Source: Allokutzneria sp. NRRL B-24872 (GTDB lineage: Bacteria > Actinomycetota > Actinomycetes > Mycobacteriales > Pseudonocardiaceae). Taken from it: a DNA stretch of 64,000 bases. This document shows, one piece after another, positions 1-7,607 of this stretch. Under the pieces are notes generated by a model, which was given only the letters and a program-made list of their open reading frames with translations, was not told the origin of the DNA and made no database searches. The stretch covers positions 1-64,000 of the forward strand of contig NZ_MUMH01000020.1 of assembly GCF_002155965.1 (NCBI RefSeq), in the 5' to 3' direction. The stretch's first letter is position 1. Every line of letters begins with the position of its first letter. Position numbers and translations under genes: made by a program.

Positions 1-33
1 CCATACGCTCGCGCGAGGGCCGGGTTCACCACC

Positions 34-60
34 CGTGCCCCTGTAAGGCCCAGGGGCACG
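34..60. terminator. Hairpin downstream of rhaB
   Basis: A perfect 10-bp stem (CGTGCCCCTG / CAGGGGCACG) with a 7-nt loop lies 55 bases beyond the rhaB stop. There is no T-tract, as is usual in high-GC actinomycetes. Its position suggests that it ends the leftward rhamnose operon transcript; this is inferred from structure and place only. Confidence 0.6.
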
Positions 61-115
61 CGCAAGGGGTTCCCAGGTCAAGCCGACCCCACCCACAAAC
101 CAGCGAACCCAAGAG

Positions 116-1450
116 CTAAAAAATACGCCCCTCCAAAGCGCCCCAATCCCCACCACGAGGCGAATACCGCACAACCTCCCCACAAGCCACCCCACGCACC
201 CCCAACTGCACCAACGCGTTCCCCGCCGCAGCCCCCTCCACAGGCCCGGCCACCACCGGCAGACCACACGCATCAGCAGTCAACTGGCACAGCAACGCAT
301 TCTGCGCCCCACCACCAACCACATGCACAACATCCACATCGACCCCAGAAAGCTCCATCGCTGATCGCAACGCACGACGATGAGCCAAAGCCAAGCTGTC
401 CAAAATGCACCGAACGGTCTCCGCGCGAGACGACGGAATCTTCTGCCCGGTCCGCGCGCAAGCAGCCGCAATTCGCGCAGGCATATCGCCGGGCTCTGAG
501 AACTCCTCGACGTCCACCACGGAACCGAATTCCTTCTCAAAAGAAAGAGAGGACAGCGAAACATCCCAGGACCGCAGGCACTCCTGCAAGATCCACAGGC
601 CGGTCACATTGCGCAGGTACCGAACGGTGCCGTCCACGCCCAGCTCGTTGGAGAAGTTCGCAGCGCGGCTGGCGGCACTCAGTACCGGAGAAGAGAGCGA
701 GAGTCCCACGAGGGACCACGTACCGCACGAGATGTACGCGAAACGAGGCGACGACGCGGGCACACCCACGACGGCGGAGGCAGTGTCATGGGAGCCGACG
801 GCGACGACAGGGATCGGGCCCAACCCGAGGTGCGGGGAGAGCTCGCCGATACGGGTGCCCGGCTCGCGGAGAGCACCGAACAGCGACGGATCGAGGCCCA
901 CGCGGCGCATCAGCTCGACGTCCCACTGCCGGCGGCGGACGTCCAGCAAACCGGTGGTGGACGCGTTGGTGACCTCGGCGCCCATCGAACCGGTCAACCA
1001 GAACGCGAGCAGATCGGGGATCATCAACAGCTGGGACGCCGACGCCAACAGGGGTTCCACGGCGAGCTGGTAGATGGTGTTGAACGGCAGCACCTGCACT
1101 CCGGTGCGCGAGTACAGCTCCTCAGCCGGAACGGGGAACGACGAAGTGACTCCGACAGTCCGGGAATCGCGGTAGTGCACGGGATTCCCGAGGAGCGCGC
1201 CGGAGGACGACAGCAGGCCGTAGTCGACGGCCCACGAGTCGATGCCGATGCTGTCGACCGGACCGGCTTCACGCAACCCGGAGAGAATCCCTCGGTACAG
1301 AGCCAAAATGTCCCAGTACAGCGAGTCGCCGACGCGCACCGGCCCGTTCCAGAACCGGTGCACCTCGGTCAGTTCCAAGGAACCGTCGACCAGCTCGCCG
1401 ACCATCACCCGGCCGCTGGAGGCGCCGAGGTCGACCGCGGCGACCCTCAC
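116..1450 (-). CDS. rhaB: Rhamnulokinase
   Basis: A 444-residue FGGY-type sugar kinase, predicted to phosphorylate L-rhamnulose to L-rhamnulose 1-phosphate in the cytoplasm. The N-terminus carries the phosphate-binding motif DLGASSGR, and the C-terminal lobe has the ATP-site motif VVGGGAQNALLCQLTAD followed by GPVEGAAAGNALVQLG, as in RhaB. The GTG at 1450 is chosen because it directly precedes the conserved N-terminus and overlaps the upstream stop as GTGA (coupled translation); a longer in-frame extension to 1579 would run deep into the upstream gene. It is the last gene of the rhamnose operon. The last third of the gene is unusually G+T-rich on its coding strand compared with the first two thirds. 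Confidence 0.92.
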   Translation of the reverse strand: MRVAAVDLGASSGRVMVGELVDGSLELTEVHRFWNGPVRVGDSLYWDILALYRGILSGLREAGPVDSIGIDSWAVDYGLLSSSGALLGNPVHYRDSRTVGVTSSFPVPAEELYSRTGVQVLPFNTIYQLAVEPLLASASQLLMIPDLLAFWLTGSMGAEVTNASTTGLLDVRRRQWDVELMRRVGLDPSLFGALREPGTRIGELSPHLGLGPIPVVAVGSHDTASAVVGVPASSPRFAYISCGTWSLVGLSLSSPVLSAASRAANFSNELGVDGTVRYLRNVTGLWILQECLRSWDVSLSSLSFEKEFGSVVDVEEFSEPGDMPARIAAACARTGQKIPSSRAETVRCILDSLALAHRRALRSAMELSGVDVDVVHVVGGGAQNALLCQLTADACGLPVVAGPVEGAAAGNALVQLGVRGVACGEVVRYSPRGGDWGALEGRIF

Positions 1451-2871
1451 GCGCCGACCCGGACTTCGCGGAACTCCAACCCGATCAGTTCCGCGACGCA
1501 GCGCAACGACGCGGCCTCGTGACCGATCCCCAGCGCCCAGTGGTGGTCGACGCCGGAAGCGCTCCACGCGTCGGTCCACTCGCCGGGGTCGCAGCCGAAG
1601 TCGACGCGCGAGGTGGTGTTGCCGATCTCCAACAGCGGCCCGGGAACGACGGTGCCCTCAGCCGCCACCATCACGTAGCTGCCGTCGCGCTCCTGACCGA
1701 GCCCGAGCAGGGTGACCGGTCCTTGGCGCACGTCGAACTCGACGGACACACCCCAACCGCGCTTGCCGTGGTAGACGCCGAGTCCGCGCAGCAGCGGCCG
1801 GCGTGCGCTGATCGCCAGGTGCGCGGGGCCGTCGTGACCCATCTCCACCACGTTGTCGACGAAGTTCAACGCCTGCAACTCGGTGAAGGAGCCGCCAGCG
1901 CCCAACCGGTCCATGATCAGCATCGCGAGGGAGTTGCGCAGCTCGTACTCGCCAGCCGCGGGAACGCCACGCGCGGTCAGCAGGGACGCGCCGAGGATCA
2001 TGCCCGCGCCCAAGCGCTCGTGCTGCTCGCCGTCGAGCCCGCGGTGGTAGTACGCCAGCGAGTCGAGCGCGAAGTCCGAGACCAGTCGGTCCAGGCCGAC
2101 GGAAACCTGGGCGCCCCACGCGAAATCGTCGTCGACGACCGAGGAGTCAAGCTCGAAGACCGAGCGCGCCAGCTCCATCCGAGCGCCCACCTCCGCGTCG
2201 GTCACGGCCGCGACCCGCACGCGCAGGTCGTCCAGCTCCAGCACTTCGACGTGCCCGCCGAGCTGCGCCGACACCGACGTCAGATCCGTTGAGACGTCGA
2301 GCATTCCCGGGTAGAGGTGCCCCATCAGCCCGTGCCTGCCGTGCCGCAGCGCGCCGCGCACCCCGGCCGCCCGCACCCACCGCGCGATCCGCATCCACGC
2401 GCGCTCGTCCTCGACATAGCCCGACACGCTGCGGAAATCCACGCCCGCGCGCCGGAACGCGTTGGCCATCTCCGGCAGCGGGCACGCGCCGCAGTACGCC
2501 AACCACGCGCCGGTGTCGAAGGACGCGTGATCCATCTTCTCCGTGGGCTGGAGGTTGATCAGCAGCACCGGAGCCCCACTGCGTTGCGCGACGGGCACGA
2601 GCATCGAGGCCGTCATGTACGTGGTGAGGAAGCCAACGATCAGGTCGCAGCCCGCCACGCGCAGCTTCTCCGCCGCCGAGGCGCCTTCCTGAGCGTCGGA
2701 GATGAACCCGACGTCCACCACGTCGATGTCACCGATCGCGCTGAGCCGATCCGACACCCGAGCGGCCGATTTTTGCAGTTGCGGCAACAGGTTCGGGAAC
2801 TGCGGCCAGTACGCGCCGAGGCCCCCGGCGACCAGTCCGACCCGGGTTCGCCGGGTGCGCACGCGCTCCAT
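1447..2871 (-). CDS. L-fucose/L-arabinose isomerase-family protein
   Basis: A 474-residue protein resembling the AraA/FucI isomerase superfamily: the N-terminal part (GLVAGGLGAYWPQFPNL, then CDLIVGFLTTYMTASM) looks like the Rossmann-type substrate domain of arabinose isomerases. It lies inside the rhamnose operon, 12 bases after the aldolase gene and overlapping rhaB by four bases. Because a separate rhamnose isomerase is encoded upstream, its exact substrate is unclear: it could act on another 6-deoxy sugar or on arabinose released with rhamnose from plant polymers. The ATG at 2871 has GAGGAG about eight bases upstream. Family assignment is reasonably firm; the reaction is inferred. Confidence 0.75.
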   Translation of the reverse strand: MERVRTRRTRVGLVAGGLGAYWPQFPNLLPQLQKSAARVSDRLSAIGDIDVVDVGFISDAQEGASAAEKLRVAGCDLIVGFLTTYMTASMLVPVAQRSGAPVLLINLQPTEKMDHASFDTGAWLAYCGACPLPEMANAFRRAGVDFRSVSGYVEDERAWMRIARWVRAAGVRGALRHGRHGLMGHLYPGMLDVSTDLTSVSAQLGGHVEVLELDDLRVRVAAVTDAEVGARMELARSVFELDSSVVDDDFAWGAQVSVGLDRLVSDFALDSLAYYHRGLDGEQHERLGAGMILGASLLTARGVPAAGEYELRNSLAMLIMDRLGAGGSFTELQALNFVDNVVEMGHDGPAHLAISARRPLLRGLGVYHGKRGWGVSVEFDVRQGPVTLLGLGQERDGSYVMVAAEGTVVPGPLLEIGNTTSRVDFGCDPGEWTDAWSASGVDHHWALGIGHEAASLRCVAELIGLEFREVRVGA

Positions 2872-2883
2872 CCTCGAAGCTCC

Positions 2884-4914
2884 TCAGCGTAGGAACGCGG
2901 CGGCGACGCCAGCGTCGACGGGAATGTGCAGTCCGGTGGTGTGCGACAGCTCTCCGGCGGTCAGCACGAAAACGGCGGCGGCGACGTGCTCCGGCAGCAC
3001 CTCGCGCTTGAGCAGGGTCCGCTTGGCGTAGAACGCGCCCAGGTCCTCCTCGGCGACACCGTAAACGGCCGCGCGCTGAGCACCCCAGCCGCCCGCGAAG
3101 ATCCCCGAACCGCGCACGACGCCGTCCGGGTTGACGCCGTTGACCTTGATGCCGTGCTCGCCCAGCTCGGCCGCGAGGAGCCGGACCTGGTGCGCCTGGT
3201 CGGCCTTGGCCGAGCCGTACGCCAGGTTGTTCGGCCCGGCGAAGACTCCGTTCTTCGAGGCGATGTAGACGATGTCGCCGCCCATGCCCTGCGCGATCAT
3301 CGCCTTGGCCGCCGCGCGCGCGACCAGGAACGAGCCGCGCGCCATGACGCCGTGCTGGACGTCCCAGTCGGCGTCGGTGGTCTCCAGCAGCGGCTTGGAG
3401 ATCGACAGGCCCGCGTTGTTGACCACCAGGTCGACGCCGCCGAAGGCCAGCACGGCCGCATCCACAGCAGCAGCAACAGCTTCGCTCGACGTGACGTCCA
3501 CGGTCACCGGAACGGCAACGTCAGTGGAGCCCAGCGACTCCGCGACCGCAGAAGCCGCCGCAGCATCGCGGTCCGCGACGACGACGCACGCGCCTTCAGC
3601 GGCCAGCCGCTCCGCGATCGCCCGGCCGATGCCCGAGCCGCCCCCGGTCACGAACGCGACCCGCGCAGCGAGCGGCTTGGGCTTGGGCATGCGGGCGAGC
3701 TTGGCCTCTTCGAGCGCCCAGTACTCGATGCGGAACTTCTCCGACTCCGGGATGGGCGCGTAGCTCGACACGGCCTCCGCGCCGCGCATCACGTTGATGG
3801 CGTTGACGTAGAACTCGCCCGCCACGCGAGCGGTCTGCTTGTTGGCGCCGAAGGAGAACATGCCGACGCCGGGCACGAGCACGATCGCGGGGTCCGCTCC
3901 GCGCATGGCGGGCGAATCCGGCTCAGCGTGCCGCTCGTAGTAGGCGCGGTACTGCTCGCGGTAGTCCGCGTGCAGCTCGCGCAGGCGCGCGACCGCGTCC
4001 TCCAGCGGAGCGTCGGCGGGCAGGTCGAGCACGAGCGGAGCGACCTTGGTCCGCAGGAAGTGGTCCGGGCAGGACGTGCCGAGCGCGGCCAACGGCGCCA
4101 GCTTCTCGCGCGCGAGGAAGTCCAGCACCTCGTCGGAGTCGGTGAAGTGGCCGACCTGAGCGCGGTCCGTCGACGCGAGCCCACGGATCACCGGGGCGAG
4201 CGCCGCTGCCCGTGCGCGCCGATCAAGAACCGGTAGCGGCGCGAATCCTGGCTTCACAGAGCCGAAAGGCTCAGTGACACCCCGGGTGGAGATGTACTCC
4301 TGAGCGGTCTGGATGATCTCCAGCGAGCGCGCCTCGCACTCCGCCGAGGTCTCACCCCACGCGGTGATGCCGTGCCCGCCGAGGATCACGCCGATGGCGC
4401 GCGGGTTGGCCTCCTTGACCGCCGCGATATCCAGGCCCAACTGGAACCCCGGCCTGCGCCACGGCACCCAGACCACGCGGTCGCCGAAGATCTCCTTGGT
4501 GAGCGCTTCACCGTCTGCGGAGCACGCGATCGCGATCCCGGCGTCAGGGTGCAGGTGGTCGACGTGCGCGGAGTCGACGAGCCCGTGCATCGCGGTGTCG
4601 ATGGACGGTGCCGCGCCGCCCTTGCCGTGCAGGCAGAAGTCGAACGCGGCGACCATCTCGTCCTCGCGCTCGACACCCGGGTAGACGTCGATGAGCGCGC
4701 GCAAGCGGTCCAGCCTCAGCGCCGCCAGCCCGGAGGCGGTCAGCGTGCCGAGGTCGCCGCCGGAACCCTTGACCCACAACAGGTCCACAGCCGTGCCGGT
4801 GACCGGATCGGTGGCGCTGCCCTTCGCGGAGGTGTTCCCGCCCGCGTAGTTGGTGTAGCGCGGATCGCTGCCGAGGCGGTTGCTGCGCCCGAGAAGCTCC
4901 TGAAGGGTGGTCAT
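2884..4914 (-). CDS. Bifunctional rhamnulose-1-phosphate aldolase / lactaldehyde dehydrogenase-type SDR
   Basis: A 676-residue two-domain enzyme. Residues about 1-400 are a class II (zinc) aldolase with metal-ligand motifs HVDHLHPDAG and GGHGITAWG; residues about 410-676 are a short-chain dehydrogenase with nucleotide motif TGGGSGIG (near 416) and catalytic YGSAK (near 564). Fused proteins of this type split L-rhamnulose 1-phosphate into dihydroxyacetone phosphate and L-lactaldehyde and then oxidise or reduce the lactaldehyde. The ATG at 4914 overlaps the rhaI stop as ATGA, so translation is probably coupled; an upstream TTG is less likely. The fusion is known in actinomycete and other bacterial rhamnose clusters. 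Confidence 0.9.
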   Translation of the reverse strand: MTTLQELLGRSNRLGSDPRYTNYAGGNTSAKGSATDPVTGTAVDLLWVKGSGGDLGTLTASGLAALRLDRLRALIDVYPGVEREDEMVAAFDFCLHGKGGAAPSIDTAMHGLVDSAHVDHLHPDAGIAIACSADGEALTKEIFGDRVVWVPWRRPGFQLGLDIAAVKEANPRAIGVILGGHGITAWGETSAECEARSLEIIQTAQEYISTRGVTEPFGSVKPGFAPLPVLDRRARAAALAPVIRGLASTDRAQVGHFTDSDEVLDFLAREKLAPLAALGTSCPDHFLRTKVAPLVLDLPADAPLEDAVARLRELHADYREQYRAYYERHAEPDSPAMRGADPAIVLVPGVGMFSFGANKQTARVAGEFYVNAINVMRGAEAVSSYAPIPESEKFRIEYWALEEAKLARMPKPKPLAARVAFVTGGGSGIGRAIAERLAAEGACVVVADRDAAAASAVAESLGSTDVAVPVTVDVTSSEAVAAAVDAAVLAFGGVDLVVNNAGLSISKPLLETTDADWDVQHGVMARGSFLVARAAAKAMIAQGMGGDIVYIASKNGVFAGPNNLAYGSAKADQAHQVRLLAAELGEHGIKVNGVNPDGVVRGSGIFAGGWGAQRAAVYGVAEEDLGAFYAKRTLLKREVLPEHVAAAVFVLTAGELSHTTGLHIPVDAGVAAAFLR

Positions 4915-6077
4915 GCTCCCCAACCTGCCTGTGTGCCGCCGACGCGGTCGGCCTCGATTCGTTCTTGGTAGCCCGAAGCGCGGTACGCCGCAACTGGATC
5001 GGGGTCCAGCCCCGCGTCCGCGCGCACCTCCCGCAGCATCGGGCGGACATCAGTGGAGTAGGCGTCCATCAGCACCGCGTTCGCGCCGAGGACGTCCCCG
5101 GAGCGCTGCGCGTCGGCAAGTGCTTCGGCGTCGATGATCAGCGCCTTGGCCGTGGCCTCTTGGACGTTGAGCACCGAGCGGATGATCGCGGGGATCTTCG
5201 CCTCGATGTTGTGGCACTGGTCGAGCATGAACGCGATCCCCGCCTCGGGCCGCAACGCGTCGGCGGAGACGATCTCGTGCATGATCCGGAACAGCTGGAA
5301 GGGGTCGGCCGCGCCCACCATCAGGTCGTCGTCGGCGTAGAACCGCGAGTTGAAGTCGAAGGCGCCGAGCTTGTTGGCGCGCAACAGGAACGCCACGATG
5401 AACTCGATGTTGGTGCCCGGCGCGTGGTGGCCGGTGTCGATGCAGACCGTGGCTTTGTCGCCCAGCTCCGTGCAGTGCGCGTACGAGGTGCCCCAATCGG
5501 GCACGTCCGTGGTGTAGAACGCGGGCTCGAAGAGCTTGTACTCCAACAGCATCCGCTGATCCGGGCCGAGCCGGTCGTAGACCTCGCGCAGCGCTTCGGC
5601 GAGCCGGTCCTGGCGCGCGCGGATCGAGTCCTGGCCGGGGTAGTTGGTGCCGTCGGAGAACCACAGCTTGAGGTCGCGGGAGCCCGTCGCGTCCATGATG
5701 TCCACGCACTTCAGCAGGTGGTCGATCGCCTTGCGGCGAATCCGCGGCTCGGGGTTGGTCACCGAACCGAGCTTGAAGTCGGGGTCCTGGAACACGTTGG
5801 AGTTGATGGCCCCGAGCGCGACGCCGTGCTCCTCGGCGTGGGCGGCGAGCTTGCCGTAGTCCTCGACCTCGTCCCAGGGGATGTGCAGCGCCACGGTCGG
5901 CGCGATCCCGGTCAGCCGGTGCACCACCGCGGCGTCGGCGATCTTCTCCCACGGGTCGCGCGGGACACCGGGCTGCGGGAAGACCTTGAAGCGGGTGCCC
6001 GAGTTCGCGTACGCCCAGGACGGCGTCTCGATCCGCTGTCCGGCCAGTGCCGCGCGGACCTCGCTCGTAGCTGGCAT
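4911..6077 (-). CDS. rhaI: L-rhamnose isomerase (RhaI type)
   Basis: A 388-residue TIM-barrel sugar isomerase, predicted to convert L-rhamnose to L-rhamnulose, the first catabolic step. It resembles the RhaI class rather than the E. coli RhaA class. Motifs seen include DTGHHAPGTNIEF and GAFDFNSRFYADDDL, which carry likely divalent-metal and substrate ligands. The ATG at 6077 is preceded by a good ribosome site (GGAGGAG), so the longer extension to 6131 is rejected. It is the first gene of the leftward operon, with a LacI-type operator 26 bases upstream of its start. Confidence 0.92.
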   Translation of the reverse strand: MPATSEVRAALAGQRIETPSWAYANSGTRFKVFPQPGVPRDPWEKIADAAVVHRLTGIAPTVALHIPWDEVEDYGKLAAHAEEHGVALGAINSNVFQDPDFKLGSVTNPEPRIRRKAIDHLLKCVDIMDATGSRDLKLWFSDGTNYPGQDSIRARQDRLAEALREVYDRLGPDQRMLLEYKLFEPAFYTTDVPDWGTSYAHCTELGDKATVCIDTGHHAPGTNIEFIVAFLLRANKLGAFDFNSRFYADDDLMVGAADPFQLFRIMHEIVSADALRPEAGIAFMLDQCHNIEAKIPAIIRSVLNVQEATAKALIIDAEALADAQRSGDVLGANAVLMDAYSTDVRPMLREVRADAGLDPDPVAAYRASGYQERIEADRVGGTQAGWGA

Positions 6078-6102
6078 GGTTCGCTCCTCCCCCAAGGCGC
6101 TT

Positions 6103-6114
6103 TGAAAGGTTTCA
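6103..6114. promoter_or_regulatory. LacI-type operator upstream of rhaI
   Basis: The perfect palindrome TGAAAGGTTTCA lies between rhaI and the divergent transporter gene. It resembles the operator upstream of the LacI-family gene at 20498 and fits control of the rhamnose operon by that regulator. Confidence 0.7.
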
Positions 6115-6224
6115 TGTCGCGGTTTCACCACCGTAGAGCGGCCCCTCGGCCAGGGTCAAGACGCAGGTAACAAGTCGACCCCCATGCCCTTGTGTGCCCC
6201 TGATCGCGTAGTTACAGTGCCGAT

Positions 6225-6236
6225 TAATACGTTTCA
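6225..6236. promoter_or_regulatory. LacI-type operator upstream of the sugar transporter
   Basis: TAATACGTTTCA matches the LacI-family consensus TGAAACGTTTCA at 10 of 12 positions and lies 54 bases before the transporter start. Together with the site at 6103 it gives each divergent transcript its own operator. Confidence 0.6.
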
Positions 6237-6289
6237 TTTTGTGAGCGGGGTCGCACGGCAGTGTCGCCGTTGGAAGACGAGGAGTCGCC

Positions 6290-7576
6290 ATGACCGCACC
6301 CCAGGACGTCCGCCAGGACGACCACACGATCAGCAGACAGCAGTGGAAGATCTCGGTGCTCGCCGCGATGGCGTCCTACCTGGACGCGGGCTCGATCGTG
6401 GCGCTCGGCGCGGGGATGAGCGTGTTCCAGGCGGAGCTGGGGCTGACCAGCACCGGGGTCGGCGTGCTCGCCGCGATCGGGCCGAACGCCATCGGCTGCG
6501 CGATCGGCGCGTTCATCGGCGGGCGGCTCGGCGACAAGCTCGGCCGCAAGCGGATCTACAAGTGGGACCTCATGGTCTACGCGCTGGGCATCCTGCTCGT
6601 CGCGGGCTCCTTCACCACACCCATGCTGTTCATCGGCACCTTCATCGTCGGCGTCGCGGTCGGCGCGGACGTGCCCACCTCGCTCGCGCTGGTCGGTGAG
6701 CTGGCACCGGCCAAGGGCAGGGGCAGACTCATCGGGCTGACCCAGGTCGCCTGGTTCCTCGGCCCGGTCGTGGTCCTCGTCCTCGCGCTCCTGCTGACGC
6801 CGATGGGCATCACCGGCACCAGGATCGTGTTCCTGTCGCTGTTCGTGGTCGCCGTGGTGACGTGGGCGCTGCGGCAGGGCATCGCGGAGTCGGCTCGCTG
6901 GCAGAGCGCGGCGTCCTCCGGCAAGCCCTCCCCCACCGCCCAGGTCAAGGCGCTGTTCTCCGGCCAGAACCTGCGCGCGCTGGTGTGGACCGGCACGATC
7001 TACACGTTCTGGGGCCTGGCAGCGGGTACGGCGGGCATCTTCACCCCCTACATCGTGACGACGCTGAACGCGGGCACGCAGTCCGCGGGCGTGGCGCTGA
7101 GCTGTGCGGGCTTCGTCATCGGCATCATCGCCACGGTCACCATCTTCATGCGCCTCAACGACAAGAGCTATCAGCGGCGGCGCACGATGTGGGCGGTCGG
7201 CTCGCTGATGCAGGTCACGGCGTATGCGCTGTTCCTGGTGCTGCCGTTCACGGTGCCCACGGTGGTCCTCAACGTCGTGCTGTTCAACATCGGCGGGGCG
7301 CTCGCGGGCGAGCCGACGTACAAGGTGTTCAGCCAGGAGCTGTTCCCGACCATGTTGCGCGGCACCGCGCAGGGCTTCACCTTCGGCGTGGCCCGGGTGC
7401 TGCTGGGCGTTTGGAGCTTCTTCGTGCCGATGTTGGCCTCCGCTTCGATCGGCCCGGTCGCCGCGCTGCTGGCGGGTTTCCTGTTGGTCAGCGGTGTCGT
7501 CGGGTACTTCTTCATGCCGGACACAGTCGGGAAATCGCTTGAACAGATCGAGAAGGAGCGTGGCGTCGCGACATGA
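6290..7576 (+). CDS. MFS sugar transporter, probably for rhamnose
   Basis: A 428-residue major facilitator superfamily permease with about twelve hydrophobic segments. The conserved loop 2-3 signature GGRLGDKLGRKR is present, as in sugar porters. It is divergent from rhaI and shares the intergenic operator region, and the large glycosidase follows 31 bases downstream, so import of rhamnose or a rhamnose-containing sugar is the likely role. The ribosome site GAGGAG lies seven bases before the ATG. Substrate is inferred from context only. Confidence 0.85.
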   Translation: MTAPQDVRQDDHTISRQQWKISVLAAMASYLDAGSIVALGAGMSVFQAELGLTSTGVGVLAAIGPNAIGCAIGAFIGGRLGDKLGRKRIYKWDLMVYALGILLVAGSFTTPMLFIGTFIVGVAVGADVPTSLALVGELAPAKGRGRLIGLTQVAWFLGPVVVLVLALLLTPMGITGTRIVFLSLFVVAVVTWALRQGIAESARWQSAASSGKPSPTAQVKALFSGQNLRALVWTGTIYTFWGLAAGTAGIFTPYIVTTLNAGTQSAGVALSCAGFVIGIIATVTIFMRLNDKSYQRRRTMWAVGSLMQVTAYALFLVLPFTVPTVVLNVVLFNIGGALAGEPTYKVFSQELFPTMLRGTAQGFTFGVARVLLGVWSFFVPMLASASIGPVAALLAGFLLVSGVVGYFFMPDTVGKSLEQIEKERGVAT

Positions 7577-7607
7577 ACGCCGACGTGATTCTCCCAGCGG
7601 AGGCGTC

